Shown: positions 8,028 through 17,780, numbered from the stretch's first letter. The stretch is 64,000 nucleotides of DNA from Zhaonella formicivorans (GCF_004353525.1 NZ_CP085524.1:3121001-3185000); one strand, 5' to 3'. Notes: a model not told the origin generated them from the sequence alone. Translations and numbers: made by a program.

Positions 8028-9488
8028 ATGGTTAATATACGTTCTAATTATCTTGAGCAAACACCTGTGTTGCGCTGGGTATCTGAAAGCCAGCTGGAAG
8101 AAATTCACCTGGCAACTCTCGAAGTATTGGAAAGGACAGGTGTTCAGGTAGATCACCCTGAAGCCCTGAAGCTTTTAAAAGATGCCGGTTGCATTGTCAA
8201 GGATAACAGGGTGCGCATACCCAACTGGCTGGTGGAGGATTGCATCCGGTTGGCGCCAAGAAAAATCGTGGTTGCCAACCGCAAGGGACAGAGGGTCATG
8301 CATTTGGAGAGCAACCGGGTCTATTTTGGTACCGGTTCTGACTTGCCTTATACCATTGATCTGGAAACGGGAATAAGAAGGAGATCCACCAAAAAAGATG
8401 TGGAACAGGCCTGCAGGGTGATGGATTATCTGCCCAATTTCGATTTTGTAATGAGTTATGCCATCGCCTCGGATTGCGCCGCCAAAGCCAGCGATCTGCA
8501 TCAATTTGAGGCTATGGTAACTAATACAGTGAAACCCATTGTATTCACTACCCATGATGAAAAGAATACTCGGGCACTGATTGAAATGGCTGCTGCGGTA
8601 GCCGGAGGGCATGAAGAGCTTAGAAAAAACCCGTTTTTAGTGCTATATTCCGAGCCCATATCTCCGCTGGTCCATACCAGGGAGGGAATTGGCAGAATGT
8701 TTGCCTGCATTGAGCACGGCATCCCCGTAACATATGTCTCCGGGGTTGTGGCAGGTGGGACCACTCCCGTAACTAAAGCGGGCTGTATAGTGCAGATGAA
8801 TGCGGAAGCCCTCTCGGGGCTGGTAATAGCCCAACTAAAACAAAAAGGCGCTTCCATAATCATCGGCGGCAATGGTACACCAATGGATATGAAAAACTCC
8901 ACAACGCTTTACGGCTCGCCGGAGCATGCCATGAATTACGCAGTTATGACCCAGCTTTCGCAATATTATCAGATTCCCAACTTCACCGAGGCCGGTTGTG
9001 TTAATGCTCCCGTTCCCGATGCCCAGGCCGGATTTGAAGCAGGCATTAATTTATTGATGGCCCAATTAACCGGCGCTAACCTGGTGCATGACGTTGGTTA
9101 CCTGGAAGGGGGCAAAACGGGTTCACTGGCATTTCTGACCATGTGCAACGACTTTATCGATATGGTTCGCTATATGGGCCGGGGGACCAGGATCAATGCA
9201 ACTACACTGGCTGTTGATTGTATTGATGAAGTTGGCCCGGGTGGTAATTATTTGGCTCATCAGCATACTTTTGACCATTTCCGCACGGAAATTTGGTCTC
9301 CGCAGCTGTTTAACCGCTTGTTCTGGGAAATCTGGGAAGAAAAAGGGGCCCAGGGCATTGCTGATCATGCTAAAAACATGGCAAAAGAGATCTTGGCAAG
9401 CTATCAGCCTGAGCCGGTTAAGGAAAGCGTCCGGGCAGAACTGCAGAAGATCATTGCTGACGTAGAAAAAGATGAATTTTCGGCTTAG
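8028..9488 (+). CDS. MttB-superfamily corrinoid methyltransferase (non-pyrrolysine), pair 1 first gene
   Basis: This 486-residue protein belongs to the trimethylamine methyltransferase (MttB) superfamily, TIM-barrel enzymes that move a methyl group from a quaternary or tertiary amine to a corrinoid protein. Shared superfamily features include YFGTGSDLPY, DAQAGFEAG and EVGPGGNYLAHQHT. The frame runs without any TAG, so it lacks the pyrrolysine of true MttB and belongs with the glycine/proline betaine, carnitine and related demethylases (MtgB, MtpB, MtcB groups). GGAGG precedes the ATG at 8028. The pair is expressed from a sigma-54 promoter. No cognate corrinoid protein gene is adjacent. The exact amine is unknown. 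Confidence 0.9.
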   Translation: MVNIRSNYLEQTPVLRWVSESQLEEIHLATLEVLERTGVQVDHPEALKLLKDAGCIVKDNRVRIPNWLVEDCIRLAPRKIVVANRKGQRVMHLESNRVYFGTGSDLPYTIDLETGIRRRSTKKDVEQACRVMDYLPNFDFVMSYAIASDCAAKASDLHQFEAMVTNTVKPIVFTTHDEKNTRALIEMAAAVAGGHEELRKNPFLVLYSEPISPLVHTREGIGRMFACIEHGIPVTYVSGVVAGGTTPVTKAGCIVQMNAEALSGLVIAQLKQKGASIIIGGNGTPMDMKNSTTLYGSPEHAMNYAVMTQLSQYYQIPNFTEAGCVNAPVPDAQAGFEAGINLLMAQLTGANLVHDVGYLEGGKTGSLAFLTMCNDFIDMVRYMGRGTRINATTLAVDCIDEVGPGGNYLAHQHTFDHFRTEIWSPQLFNRLFWEIWEEKGAQGIADHAKNMAKEILASYQPEPVKESVRAELQKIIADVEKDEFSA

Positions 9489-9505
9489 GGAAAGGGGAGT
9501 TCGTC

Positions 9506-10978
9506 TTGACATACGGTTGTGCCCATGGCAACGGGCTATATTTTAGAACTTTAACGGCCGAACAGCTGCAAAAGATCCACCTGGCCAGCTGCCGGGTACT
9601 GGAAGAGGCCGGCATGGTAATTCACCATGACGAGGCTGTAGAGCTGCTAAAAAAAGCAGGGGCTGCAGTGGACAGCGGTAATCGGGTCTACTTCCCCACG
9701 TTCCTGGTGGAAAAAGCCCTGCAGTCTGCCCCGTCCCGCGTGACAATGTACAACAGGAAAGGGGAGCCTGCACTGTACCTGGAAGGTTCCAATGTTTATT
9801 TCGGTACCGGTTCCGATACGATAAATTACCTGGACCCTTTTACCGGGGAAAGAAGAGGCTGGCGGAAAGAGGACGTAGCTCAAGCTATTACGATCTGCGA
9901 CTATTTGCCGAACATCGATTTTATTATGTCCATGGGCATGTTATCCGACGTTGAGCGCAGGATGATTAACCGGGAGCAGTACGCTCTCATGGTGCAGCAT
10001 TCCGTCAAGCCCCAGGTGGTAATCGCGGAGGACGGCGACACTCTGGCTGATATCGCAGAAATGGCTGCTATTGCCGTCGGCGGTGAAGAACAGCTTAAAC
10101 GGAAGCCCTTATTTATGATCTATACTGAACCGACTTCCCCGCTGCAGCATCCTGTGGAGTCCATAGAAAAGCTGCTGTTGGCAGCGGAAAAAGGGATTCC
10201 CGCCAATTTTGCCTGTGGGGGTTTAGGAGGGGCCAGCGTCCCGGTAACTGTGGGCGGAGCTTTAGTTCAGGCCAATGCGGAGGCGTTAAGCGGGCTGGTT
10301 ATTCACCAGTTAAAAAACCCCGGGGCACCTTTTATCTACGGTTACGGTAATTCGCCTATGGATATGCGTACCATGCAAGCCGTGTATGGGACGCCGGAAG
10401 CCATATTATATCAGGGAGGGATGTGCGACTTAGCCCGCTACTACAGGCTGCCGTCCTGGGGTTATGCCGGCTGCTGCAACTCTAAAGTTTGCGATGAACA
10501 GGCCATCCTGGAATCCACCATGTTCACCGTAATGGGAGCCTTGCAGGGCTGTAACCTGATGCATGACGTCTTTTACATGGAATTTGGCCGCACAGGATCG
10601 TTGGAACTGCTGCTAATCTCCAATGAGGTAATCGGACGTGTGAAGCGCCTCCTGAAAGGCATTGAAACTGACTGGGAATATCTGGCGGTAGAGGCCATAA
10701 AACGGGTTGGTCCGGGAGGTAATTTCCTTGGTGACCCGCATACTGCGGAGCATTTCCGGGAGAGTTGGCAGCCCGAGCTGTCGGATTTCAACTGCTTTGA
10801 AAACTGGGCTGCAGCAGGCAGCACCACTATGGCAGAGCGGGCCCGGGGAAAAATCAAAGAAATTCTGGCCGTGCACAAACCTGAACCTCTTCCTGAGGAA
10901 GCCCGCGTGAAAATAGCTGCCGTGCTGGAGAAGGCACAAGCAAGGCTTAATTGTAAACATAGCTCCAAACCAGCTTAA
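9506..10978 (+). CDS. MttB-superfamily corrinoid methyltransferase (non-pyrrolysine), pair 1 second gene
   Basis: This 490-residue paralogue follows the first after 17 bases and is clearly co-transcribed. It starts with TTG at 9506 behind AAAGGGGAG. It shares YFGTGSDTINYLDPFTGE, the GNSPMDMRT segment and RVGPGGNFLGDPHT with the superfamily, and has no in-frame TAG. Around the centre it reads AGCCNSKVCDEQ, an extra-cysteine variant not seen in the other three copies of the window. Two tandem, diverged copies suggest either different amines (for example the tri- and dimethyl forms) or a hetero-oligomer; this is inference. Confidence 0.9.
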   Translation: MTYGCAHGNGLYFRTLTAEQLQKIHLASCRVLEEAGMVIHHDEAVELLKKAGAAVDSGNRVYFPTFLVEKALQSAPSRVTMYNRKGEPALYLEGSNVYFGTGSDTINYLDPFTGERRGWRKEDVAQAITICDYLPNIDFIMSMGMLSDVERRMINREQYALMVQHSVKPQVVIAEDGDTLADIAEMAAIAVGGEEQLKRKPLFMIYTEPTSPLQHPVESIEKLLLAAEKGIPANFACGGLGGASVPVTVGGALVQANAEALSGLVIHQLKNPGAPFIYGYGNSPMDMRTMQAVYGTPEAILYQGGMCDLARYYRLPSWGYAGCCNSKVCDEQAILESTMFTVMGALQGCNLMHDVFYMEFGRTGSLELLLISNEVIGRVKRLLKGIETDWEYLAVEAIKRVGPGGNFLGDPHTAEHFRESWQPELSDFNCFENWAAAGSTTMAERARGKIKEILAVHKPEPLPEEARVKIAAVLEKAQARLNCKHSSKPA

Positions 10979-11053
10979 AATTTGGCTCATGGCGTATACC
11001 TGAACAGTAAACGTCAACATGACCGGAACATATAATGATCTGGAATATGTCTT

Positions 11054-11098
11054 GGTTTCTTGCCGGGAAAGCCCGGTGAGAAACCTTGCTTTGTTTTT
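11054..11098 (+). terminator. Strong Rho-independent terminator between methyltransferase pair 1 and hutH
   Basis: A 14-base-pair stem with AAAG loop (11054-11085), including two G-U pairs, is followed by TTGCTTTGTTTTT. Confidence 0.8.
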
Positions 11099-11114
11099 AG
11101 GGGTAATTTATAAG
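11086..11114 (+). promoter_or_regulatory. Possible sigma-A promoter for the hut genes
   Basis: TTGCTT (11086-11091), 17 bases, TATAAG (11109-11114). The -10 is good and the -35 is weak. It starts in the terminator tail, so hut would be transcribed independently of the methyltransferase pair. Confidence 0.4.
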
Positions 11115-11166
11115 TTTAACATGGTAAAGAATTGCTTTGGTAATATATTAAGAAGGAGGAGGGGAA

Positions 11167-12729
11167 ATGGCTCTGGCCAGATTGAAAAGTGATAAGAGCA
11201 CCCAGGCAGCGGTGGTCCTGGACGGCAATTCTCTAACCATTGAGGATGTAGTTGCCGTGGCCAGGCAAAGAAAGCAGGTGGCATTATCTGCTGAGGCTGT
11301 AAAACAAATGGAAATCTCCCGTACTATGGTAGAAAGTCTGGTTAAACAGGGGAAAGTGGTGTACGGGGTTACAACAGGGTTTGGAAAGTTCAGTCAGGTC
11401 AATATTGCACCGGAGGAAATAGAGCAACTGCAGGAAAATTTGATTATCAGCCACGCTGTGGGAGTAGGGAACCCACTGCCGGAGGAAGTGGTCAGGGGCA
11501 TTATGCTTTTACGGGCAAACGCCCTTGCCAAAGGTTACTCGGGTATCAGGCCCGAGGTAGTTGCTACTTTGGTTGAAATGTTAAATATGGGCGTGCATCC
11601 GGTCATACCTGAAAAAGGTTCATTAGGGGCCAGCGGGGATTTGGCGCCTTTGTCCCATATGGCCCTGGTGATGATCGGCCGCGGTGAGGCATATTTCCAG
11701 GGAATTCGCATGCCTGGCAAAACTGCCATGGAAAAGGCAGGAATCCCTGTGATTAAACTCAACGCAAAAGAGGGTCTGGCCTTGATCAACGGCACCCAGG
11801 TGATGACGGCAATTGGTACCCTGGCCATTTATGATGCCTGGTGCTTGGCTAAAACAGCCGATATTGCGGCGGCCATGACCTGCGAAGCTTTGGAAGGGAT
11901 ACCTGCAGCTTATGACAGGAAGATCAATGAGGTTAGGCCCCATCAAGGCCAGGGCCAGGTGGCGGGTAACTTAAGAAGGCTATTGGCAGGCAGCCAGATT
12001 ATCTCCGGTGCCCAACATGGTAGGGTACAGGATGCCTATGCCCTGCGCTGCATACCACAGGTTCATGGTGCCTCAAGAGATGCCCTGGAATATGTGAGAA
12101 AAGTCATTGAAGTGGAAATAAACTCCGTAACTGATAACCCGTTGCTTTTCCCGGAAGAAGGAGAAGTCATTTCCGGAGGAAACTTCCATGGACAACCGGT
12201 GGCCCTGGCCATGGATTTTCTGGGAATTGCCCTTTCTGAAATTGCCAATATTGCGGAGCGGAGGATTGAACGCCTGGTTAACCCGACTTTAAGCGGCGGG
12301 CTACCGGCATTTTTAACTACCAAAGGCGGTTTAAACTCAGGTTTTATGATTGCCCAATATACTGCAGCTTCCCTGGTTTCAGAGAATAAAGTTTTAGCTT
12401 CGCCGGCCAGCATAGATTCCATCCCCAGTTCTGCCAACCAGGAAGACCATGTCAGCATGGGCACTATAGCTGCCCGTAAAGCATTAGGCATTCTGGAAAA
12501 TACCAGGGCAGTGCTGGCCATTGAACTTTTATGCGCGGCCCAAGGCATTGACTTGAGAGGAGGGAAACCAGCTCCGGGCACAGGAGCTGCCTATCAAGCA
12601 CTTAGAAAGGAAGTAGCCTGCCTGGAAGAGGACAGGGAATTGCGGCTGGATATTGAGAAGGCTCAACAACTGCTGCAAAAAGGAACGATCCTGAAAGAAG
12701 TCGAGGAGACAATAGGCCCTATTTACTAG
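11167..12729 (+). CDS. hutH: Histidine ammonia-lyase
   Basis: The 520-residue enzyme removes ammonia from L-histidine to give urocanate, the first step of the Hut pathway in the cytoplasm. The residues that cyclise to the MIO prosthetic group are visible as A155-S156-G157 in GSLGASGDLAP. The conserved YGVTTGFG loop with the catalytic Tyr is at 66-73. AGAAGGAGGAGGGG precedes the ATG. Length matches the family (about 505-520). It leads a five-gene cluster, hutH-hutU-hutI-ftcD-fchA. Related aromatic amino acid lyases share the fold, but the neighbours make histidine the substrate. Confidence 0.95.
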   Translation: MALARLKSDKSTQAAVVLDGNSLTIEDVVAVARQRKQVALSAEAVKQMEISRTMVESLVKQGKVVYGVTTGFGKFSQVNIAPEEIEQLQENLIISHAVGVGNPLPEEVVRGIMLLRANALAKGYSGIRPEVVATLVEMLNMGVHPVIPEKGSLGASGDLAPLSHMALVMIGRGEAYFQGIRMPGKTAMEKAGIPVIKLNAKEGLALINGTQVMTAIGTLAIYDAWCLAKTADIAAAMTCEALEGIPAAYDRKINEVRPHQGQGQVAGNLRRLLAGSQIISGAQHGRVQDAYALRCIPQVHGASRDALEYVRKVIEVEINSVTDNPLLFPEEGEVISGGNFHGQPVALAMDFLGIALSEIANIAERRIERLVNPTLSGGLPAFLTTKGGLNSGFMIAQYTAASLVSENKVLASPASIDSIPSSANQEDHVSMGTIAARKALGILENTRAVLAIELLCAAQGIDLRGGKPAPGTGAAYQALRKEVACLEEDRELRLDIEKAQQLLQKGTILKEVEETIGPIY

Positions 12730-12770
12730 GCTTCTAAGCTATGTGCAAAATTACGGGAGGTGGACAATTA

Positions 12771-14834
12771 ATGCTCACTAATTTTGACATCTCGCAGGCC
12801 ATGACTATTAAGCTCGATAACCAACTGCCGGAAATGCCCAAATTCGTTGAAGGGATCCGCAGGGCGCCAAACCGGGGGTTTAGGCTCACGCCGGCGCAAA
12901 CGAAGATTGCTCTGAAGAATGCACTGCGCTATGTGCCGGAAGAGTTGCATGAAAAACTTGCACCCGAATTTTTAGAGGAACTGTTGACCCGGGGGAGAAT
13001 TTATGCTTACCGCTTCCGCCCGGAAGGCAGGATCTACGGAAAACCCATTGATGAATATAGGGGGAACTGTATCGAAGGCAAGGCATTTCAGGTGATGATC
13101 GACAACAACCTGGACTTTGAAGTTGCCCTTTACCCTTATGAGCTTGTCACCTACGGGGAAACAGGCAGTGTCTGCCAGAACTGGCTGCAGTACAGGCTGA
13201 TTAAAAAGTACCTGGAGGTAATGACTGAGCACCAGACCCTGGTAGTTGCCTCCGGTCACCCCTTGGGCCTGTTCCCGTCCAAACCCGATGCTCCCCGGGT
13301 GATCATAACCAATGCGCTGATGGTCGGCATGTTTGACAACTCCCATGACTGGGAAATTGCCGAGGAGATGGGGGTGGCCAACTACGGGCAGATGACTGCC
13401 GGGGGTTGGATGTATATTGGACCTCAGGGCATTGTCCACGGCACATTCAATACGCTGCTCAACGCCGGGAGGCTTAAGTTGGGGATACCCCAGGACGGAG
13501 ACCTGAGAGGCCGTCTGTTCGTCTCCTCAGGCCTGGGCGGCATGAGTGGGGCTCAACCTAAAGCCATCGAGATAGCCGGCGGCGTCGGTATTATCGCTGA
13601 AGTTGACTACTCGAGAATTATAACCAGGTACAACCAGGGGTGGGTGAAAAAAGTATCGTCCAATCTCGGGGAAGTATGCAGCATAGCAAAGGAATACCAG
13701 GAAAAGAAAGAGCCAATGTCCATTGCCTACTACGGCAACGTGGTGGATCTGTTGGAATACATTGTGCAGCATGACATCAAAGTGGATTTGCTTTCCGACC
13801 AGACGTCCTGCCATGCTGCTTATGAAGGCGGATACTGTCCGCAAGGTGTTACTTTTGAAGAGAGGACCAGACTATTAGCTTCGGACCGTGAGAAATTCAA
13901 GGCGTTAGTGGATAATAGCCTGAGACGCCACTTTGAATTGATAAAGACCCTGGTAACCAAGGGGACCTATTTCTTTGATTACGGCAACTCTTTCATGAAA
14001 GCGGTTTTTGATGCAGGTGTGAAAGAAATTTCCAAAAACGGGGTAGATGAAAAAGATGGCTTTATCTTCCCCTCCTATGTGGAAGACATCATGGGCCCCG
14101 AGTTATTTGATTACGGCTACGGACCTTTCCGCTGGGTTTGCTTGAGCGGTAAACATGAGGATCTGCTTAAGACCGATAGGGCGGCCATGGAATGCATTGA
14201 CCCCACCAGAAGGGGTCAGGATAGGGATAACTATATCTGGATCAGGGATGCGGAGAAAAACAAACTGGTGGTAGGTACCCAGGCCAGGATCCTCTACCAG
14301 GATGCTGAGGGGAGAATGAAGATTGCCCTGAAGTTCAATGAAATGGTGAGAAACGGGGAAATCGGCCCCGTCATGCTGGGGCGGGACCACCATGACGTCA
14401 GTGGCACTGATTCTCCATTCAGGGAGACGGCCAACATCAAGGACGGCAGCAATGTGATGGCCGATATGGCGGTGCAGTGTTTTGCCGGCAATGCAGCCAG
14501 GGGCATGAGCCTGGTGGCCCTCCATAACGGCGGTGGAGTGGGCATCGGGAAAGCTATCAATGGCGGCTTTGGATTGGTGCTGGATGGCAGCAAGCGGGTT
14601 GATGAAATAATTAAGTCAGCATTGTTATGGGATGTGATGGGCGGCGTGGCCAGGCGTGCCTGGGCCAGGAATGAGCATTCCCTGGAGACCAGCATTGAAT
14701 TCAATAAGAAGTATCAAGGCAAAGGCCATATCACACTGCCCTATATTCCGCAAGATAAATTGATTGATGAAGTGGTGGAGAAGGCGCTGAAAAAAAGGGG
14801 TGCAGGCTCCAATGAAAGCAGACCTCATCATTAA
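12771..14834 (+). CDS. hutU: Urocanate hydratase
   Basis: The 687-residue protein hydrates urocanate to imidazolonepropionate with tightly bound NAD+. It is of the longer clostridial type (about 675-690 residues rather than 555). Visible family stretches include VASGHPLGLFPS, NYGQMTAGGWMYIGPQG and SGLGGMSGAQPKA (the NAD region), then SDQTSCHAAYEGGYCP and HNGGGVGIGKAINGG. ATG 12771 follows GGGAGGTGG and is preferred over an in-frame ATG at 12741 that has no good site. It overlaps hutI by 23 bases. Confidence 0.95.
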   Translation: MLTNFDISQAMTIKLDNQLPEMPKFVEGIRRAPNRGFRLTPAQTKIALKNALRYVPEELHEKLAPEFLEELLTRGRIYAYRFRPEGRIYGKPIDEYRGNCIEGKAFQVMIDNNLDFEVALYPYELVTYGETGSVCQNWLQYRLIKKYLEVMTEHQTLVVASGHPLGLFPSKPDAPRVIITNALMVGMFDNSHDWEIAEEMGVANYGQMTAGGWMYIGPQGIVHGTFNTLLNAGRLKLGIPQDGDLRGRLFVSSGLGGMSGAQPKAIEIAGGVGIIAEVDYSRIITRYNQGWVKKVSSNLGEVCSIAKEYQEKKEPMSIAYYGNVVDLLEYIVQHDIKVDLLSDQTSCHAAYEGGYCPQGVTFEERTRLLASDREKFKALVDNSLRRHFELIKTLVTKGTYFFDYGNSFMKAVFDAGVKEISKNGVDEKDGFIFPSYVEDIMGPELFDYGYGPFRWVCLSGKHEDLLKTDRAAMECIDPTRRGQDRDNYIWIRDAEKNKLVVGTQARILYQDAEGRMKIALKFNEMVRNGEIGPVMLGRDHHDVSGTDSPFRETANIKDGSNVMADMAVQCFAGNAARGMSLVALHNGGGVGIGKAINGGFGLVLDGSKRVDEIIKSALLWDVMGGVARRAWARNEHSLETSIEFNKKYQGKGHITLPYIPQDKLIDEVVEKALKKRGAGSNESRPHH

Positions 14835-16080
14835 AAACGCTAAACAGCTGGTAACCTCCCAAGGCGCATCGCGTAAGCCCAAAATCAAAGAGGAATTAGG
14901 TCAGATTGAAGTAATCACGGACGGGGTTTTGGCGGTGGTTGGGGATTCCATTGTTGCTGTGGGCACAACATCAGAAGTGTTGCAGCAACTTGACATAACT
15001 CCGGAAACAAAAGTAATTGATGCTACAGGGAAAGTGGTACTGCCTGGACTGGTTGATCCCCACACCCACCTGGTGTTTGCCGGTTCCAGGGAAAACGAAT
15101 GGGACCTGAAACTTAAAGGCGTGCCTTACCTGGATATCCTGGCCCAAGGAGGCGGGATCCTTAGCACCGTCCGGGCCACTAGAGCCGCCAGCTTAGAGGA
15201 ATTGGTACAAACAGGACTGAAATACGCTGACCAGATGCTGGCCCAGGGCACAACTACCGCAGAAGCCAAAAGCGGGTATGGCTTGACAACTGAGGATGAA
15301 ATTAAAACCCTGGAAGCCATCAGAGAAATTAATCAAAGGCATCCCCTGGATCTTGTCCCCACCTTCCTGGGGGCCCATGCGGTACCATTGGAATATAAGG
15401 GGGAGCCGGAAAAATTTGTGGACCTGGTCATCGAAGAAATGCTTCCTGAAGTGGCGGCTAAAAACCTGGCAGAGTTTTGCGATGTATTTTGTGAGCAAGG
15501 CGTTTTTTCCGTGGAACAGTCCCGGAGGATCCTAAAAGCAGCAAAAGAGCAAGGGTTTAAATTAAAAATCCACGCCGACGAAATTGTGCCTCTAGGAGGA
15601 GCAGAACTGGCTGCGGAACTGGAAGCTGTATCAGCGGACCACCTCCTGGTCATTTCCGATGAAGGCATCAGGCAAATGGCAGAGAAACAGGTGATGGCAG
15701 TGCTCCTGCCGGGCACCACTTTTTACCTAAGGGAAGACCATTATGCACCGGCCAGGAAAATGATAGAACAAGGAGTGCCGGTAGCATTAGCCACCGACTT
15801 TAATCCCGGTTCATGTCCAAATAACTCTTTACAGATTATCATGACCATCGCTTGCCTTTATTTGAAAATGACTCCTGCCGAGGTCATTAACGCCATGACG
15901 ATCAATGCCGCCCACGCTATCGGCAGGGCAAAGGAAATAGGCAGCCTTGAGCCAGGGAAAAAAGCTGACATCGTTGTTTTTGATGCTCCCACATATCAGT
16001 ATTTGCCTTACCGCTTTGGTTCAAATTTAGCGGAGAAAATAATTAAAAACGGACAGCTTGTCATAGGGGGAGAGGATTAA
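14812..16080 (+). CDS. hutI: Imidazolonepropionase
   Basis: The 422-residue amidohydrolase opens the imidazolone ring to give N-formimino-L-glutamate. Metal ligands of the TIM-barrel hydrolase are visible: DPHTHLVFAG, IHADEIVPLGG and ATDFNPGSCPNNS. The start is taken as ATG 14812, inside the end of hutU, with AAAAGGGG upstream; GTG 14800 is an alternative. The stop overlaps the ftcD start (TAATG), a sign of translational coupling. Confidence 0.95.
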   Translation: MKADLIIKNAKQLVTSQGASRKPKIKEELGQIEVITDGVLAVVGDSIVAVGTTSEVLQQLDITPETKVIDATGKVVLPGLVDPHTHLVFAGSRENEWDLKLKGVPYLDILAQGGGILSTVRATRAASLEELVQTGLKYADQMLAQGTTTAEAKSGYGLTTEDEIKTLEAIREINQRHPLDLVPTFLGAHAVPLEYKGEPEKFVDLVIEEMLPEVAAKNLAEFCDVFCEQGVFSVEQSRRILKAAKEQGFKLKIHADEIVPLGGAELAAELEAVSADHLLVISDEGIRQMAEKQVMAVLLPGTTFYLREDHYAPARKMIEQGVPVALATDFNPGSCPNNSLQIIMTIACLYLKMTPAEVINAMTINAAHAIGRAKEIGSLEPGKKADIVVFDAPTYQYLPYRFGSNLAEKIIKNGQLVIGGED

Positions 16081-16973
16081 TGCCAACACTGGTAGAATGT
16101 GTGCCCAATTTCAGCGAAGGCAGAAGAACAGAAGTAATTCAGCAGATCATTGCACAAATAAGAAGCGTAGAAGGAGTAAAACTCCTGGACTATTCAGCGG
16201 ATGAAAGCCATAACCGCTCCGTAGTTACCTTTATAGGGGAACCGGAAGGAGTTAAAGAGGCGGCCTTCAGGGCAGCTAAAAAAGCCGCTGAGCTAATCAA
16301 TATGGAAGAACACCGGGGAGAACACCCCAGAATGGGCGCTACCGATGTCATTCCTTTCATCCCTATCTCGGACGTTACCATGGAAGATTGTATCCGGTTA
16401 GCCAGGGAATTGGGTCAGAGAATGGGAGAGGAGTTGAACATCCCTGTCTACCTGTATGAAGAAGCGGCCACCAGGCCCGAAAGAAAAAACTTGGCCAATG
16501 TGCGCAAAGGGCAATATGAAGGACTGAAAGAAGCGATCAAACAACACGAGAGGCAGCCGGACTACGGGCCGCAGGAAATGGGGAAAGCGGGGGCCACCGC
16601 TGTAGGCGCCAGGCCACCTTTAATTGCCTACAACATTAACCTGGGGACTGATGATGTGAACATAGCCAAAAAAATAGCTAAGGCCATCAGGGGCTCCAGC
16701 GGCGGCTTTGTAAGCGTCAAGGCCCTGGGTGTGCTGTTGGAAGATAGAAATATTGCCCAGGTAACCATCAATATGTGCAACTACAAAGAAGTGCCTCTCT
16801 TTCGGGTTTTTGAACTGGTTAAAAGCGAAGCAGCCAGGTACGGGGTGAATGTCATTGGCAGTGAAATAGTAGGTCTCATCCCCATGGAAGCGTTGCTCGA
16901 AGTGGCGGAGTTTTATCTCCGGCTGGAAGGATTCCGGAAAGAACAGGTATTGGAGACAAGGATCACAGAATAA
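16080..16973 (+). CDS. ftcD: Glutamate formimidoyltransferase
   Basis: The 297-residue protein transfers the formimino group from formiminoglutamate to tetrahydrofolate, releasing glutamate. Family motifs include CVPNFSEGRR, DYSADESHNRSVVT and EEHRGEHPRMGATDVIPFIP. It is the stand-alone transferase; the cyclodeaminase is a separate gene downstream, unlike the fused animal enzyme. This route saves the one-carbon unit as 5-formimino-THF, useful to an organism with folate-based C1 metabolism. Confidence 0.95.
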   Translation: MPTLVECVPNFSEGRRTEVIQQIIAQIRSVEGVKLLDYSADESHNRSVVTFIGEPEGVKEAAFRAAKKAAELINMEEHRGEHPRMGATDVIPFIPISDVTMEDCIRLARELGQRMGEELNIPVYLYEEAATRPERKNLANVRKGQYEGLKEAIKQHERQPDYGPQEMGKAGATAVGARPPLIAYNINLGTDDVNIAKKIAKAIRGSSGGFVSVKALGVLLEDRNIAQVTINMCNYKEVPLFRVFELVKSEAARYGVNVIGSEIVGLIPMEALLEVAEFYLRLEGFRKEQVLETRITE

Positions 16974-16981
16974 GGAGGAAC

Positions 16982-17040
16982 ATGGGGACATTCCCCGAAC
17001 AAGTCTAAATCATTTATAGGGGTGTGTCCCCTGACCTTAA
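16982..17040 (+). repeat. GGGGACA element, copy R2
   Basis: ATGGGGACATTCC at the left and GGTGTGTCCCCTGACC at the right. The same ends occur in reverse orientation at 7560-7619. The element sits between ftcD and fchA without removing the ribosome binding site of fchA. Confidence 0.7.
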
Positions 17041-17056
17041 AAGGAGGTTCTAGGAA

Positions 17057-17683
17057 ATGCTTATAGACTTAAAATGTAATGAATTTATAGAAGAACTGGC
17101 TTCCGCTTCACCGGCTCCCGGCGGCGGCAGCGTTTCGGCCCTGGCCGGGGCTTTAGGCGCAGCATTAGTCAGCATGGTTGCAAATCTCACTATAGGCAAG
17201 GAACAGTTTAAAGCCGATGAGGAGGAACTGCAGGCAGTTTTGGCCAAGGCTTCGGAATTAAAAGAAAAACTTATGTCTTATGTTGATGAGGATACTGAGG
17301 CTTTCAACCGGGTCATGACAGCTTACAAGTTGCCTAAGGGGACCGAAGAGGAGAAGAAAGCCCGGACTCAAGCTATTCAAGAGGCTATGCGGCAGGCAGC
17401 TTCCCTGCCCATGGAAGTGGCGGAATGCTGCCTTGAAGCATTGCAATTGACTAAAACAGCGGTTGCCAAAGGCAACCCCAACGCTCTAAGTGACGGCGGG
17501 GTAGCGGTCCTGATGGCTTTTGCCGGCTTACAGGGAGCAATTTTTAATGTACAAATTAACTTAGGTTCAATTAAAGATGAGCAATTTGTACAAACCATGA
17601 GAGAGAAGAAAGAGCATGTGCTTCGGAAAGGGCAGGCATTGCGGGATGAGATTCTCGCCATGGTCGAAACTAAATTGAATTAA
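17057..17683 (+). CDS. fchA: Formimidoyltetrahydrofolate cyclodeaminase
   Basis: The 208-residue helical protein converts 5-formimino-THF to 5,10-methenyl-THF and ammonia. It begins with the hallmark SASPAPGGGSVSALAGALGA, followed by the MAFAGLQGAIFNVQIN region. AAAAGGAGG is present before the ATG. It completes the Hut route and feeds C1 units to the folate pool, where methyl groups taken from amines might also arrive. Confidence 0.95.
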   Translation: MLIDLKCNEFIEELASASPAPGGGSVSALAGALGAALVSMVANLTIGKEQFKADEEELQAVLAKASELKEKLMSYVDEDTEAFNRVMTAYKLPKGTEEEKKARTQAIQEAMRQAASLPMEVAECCLEALQLTKTAVAKGNPNALSDGGVAVLMAFAGLQGAIFNVQINLGSIKDEQFVQTMREKKEHVLRKGQALRDEILAMVETKLN

Positions 17684-17780
17684 GCATTAGCCGCCTACAT
17701 CCTTTTTTTATATTTCAAGCTATCCGCATAGCTTCCTGTTTCCTTGAGATACTATACATAGGTGAAAGGAGGCTATTACA

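Noticed and set aside
11121-11136. Possible sigma-54 promoter before hutH (ATGGTAAAGAATTGCTTT)
   Set aside because: GG and GC are 9 bases apart instead of 10, so the spacing does not fit; a sigma-A promoter nearby fits better.
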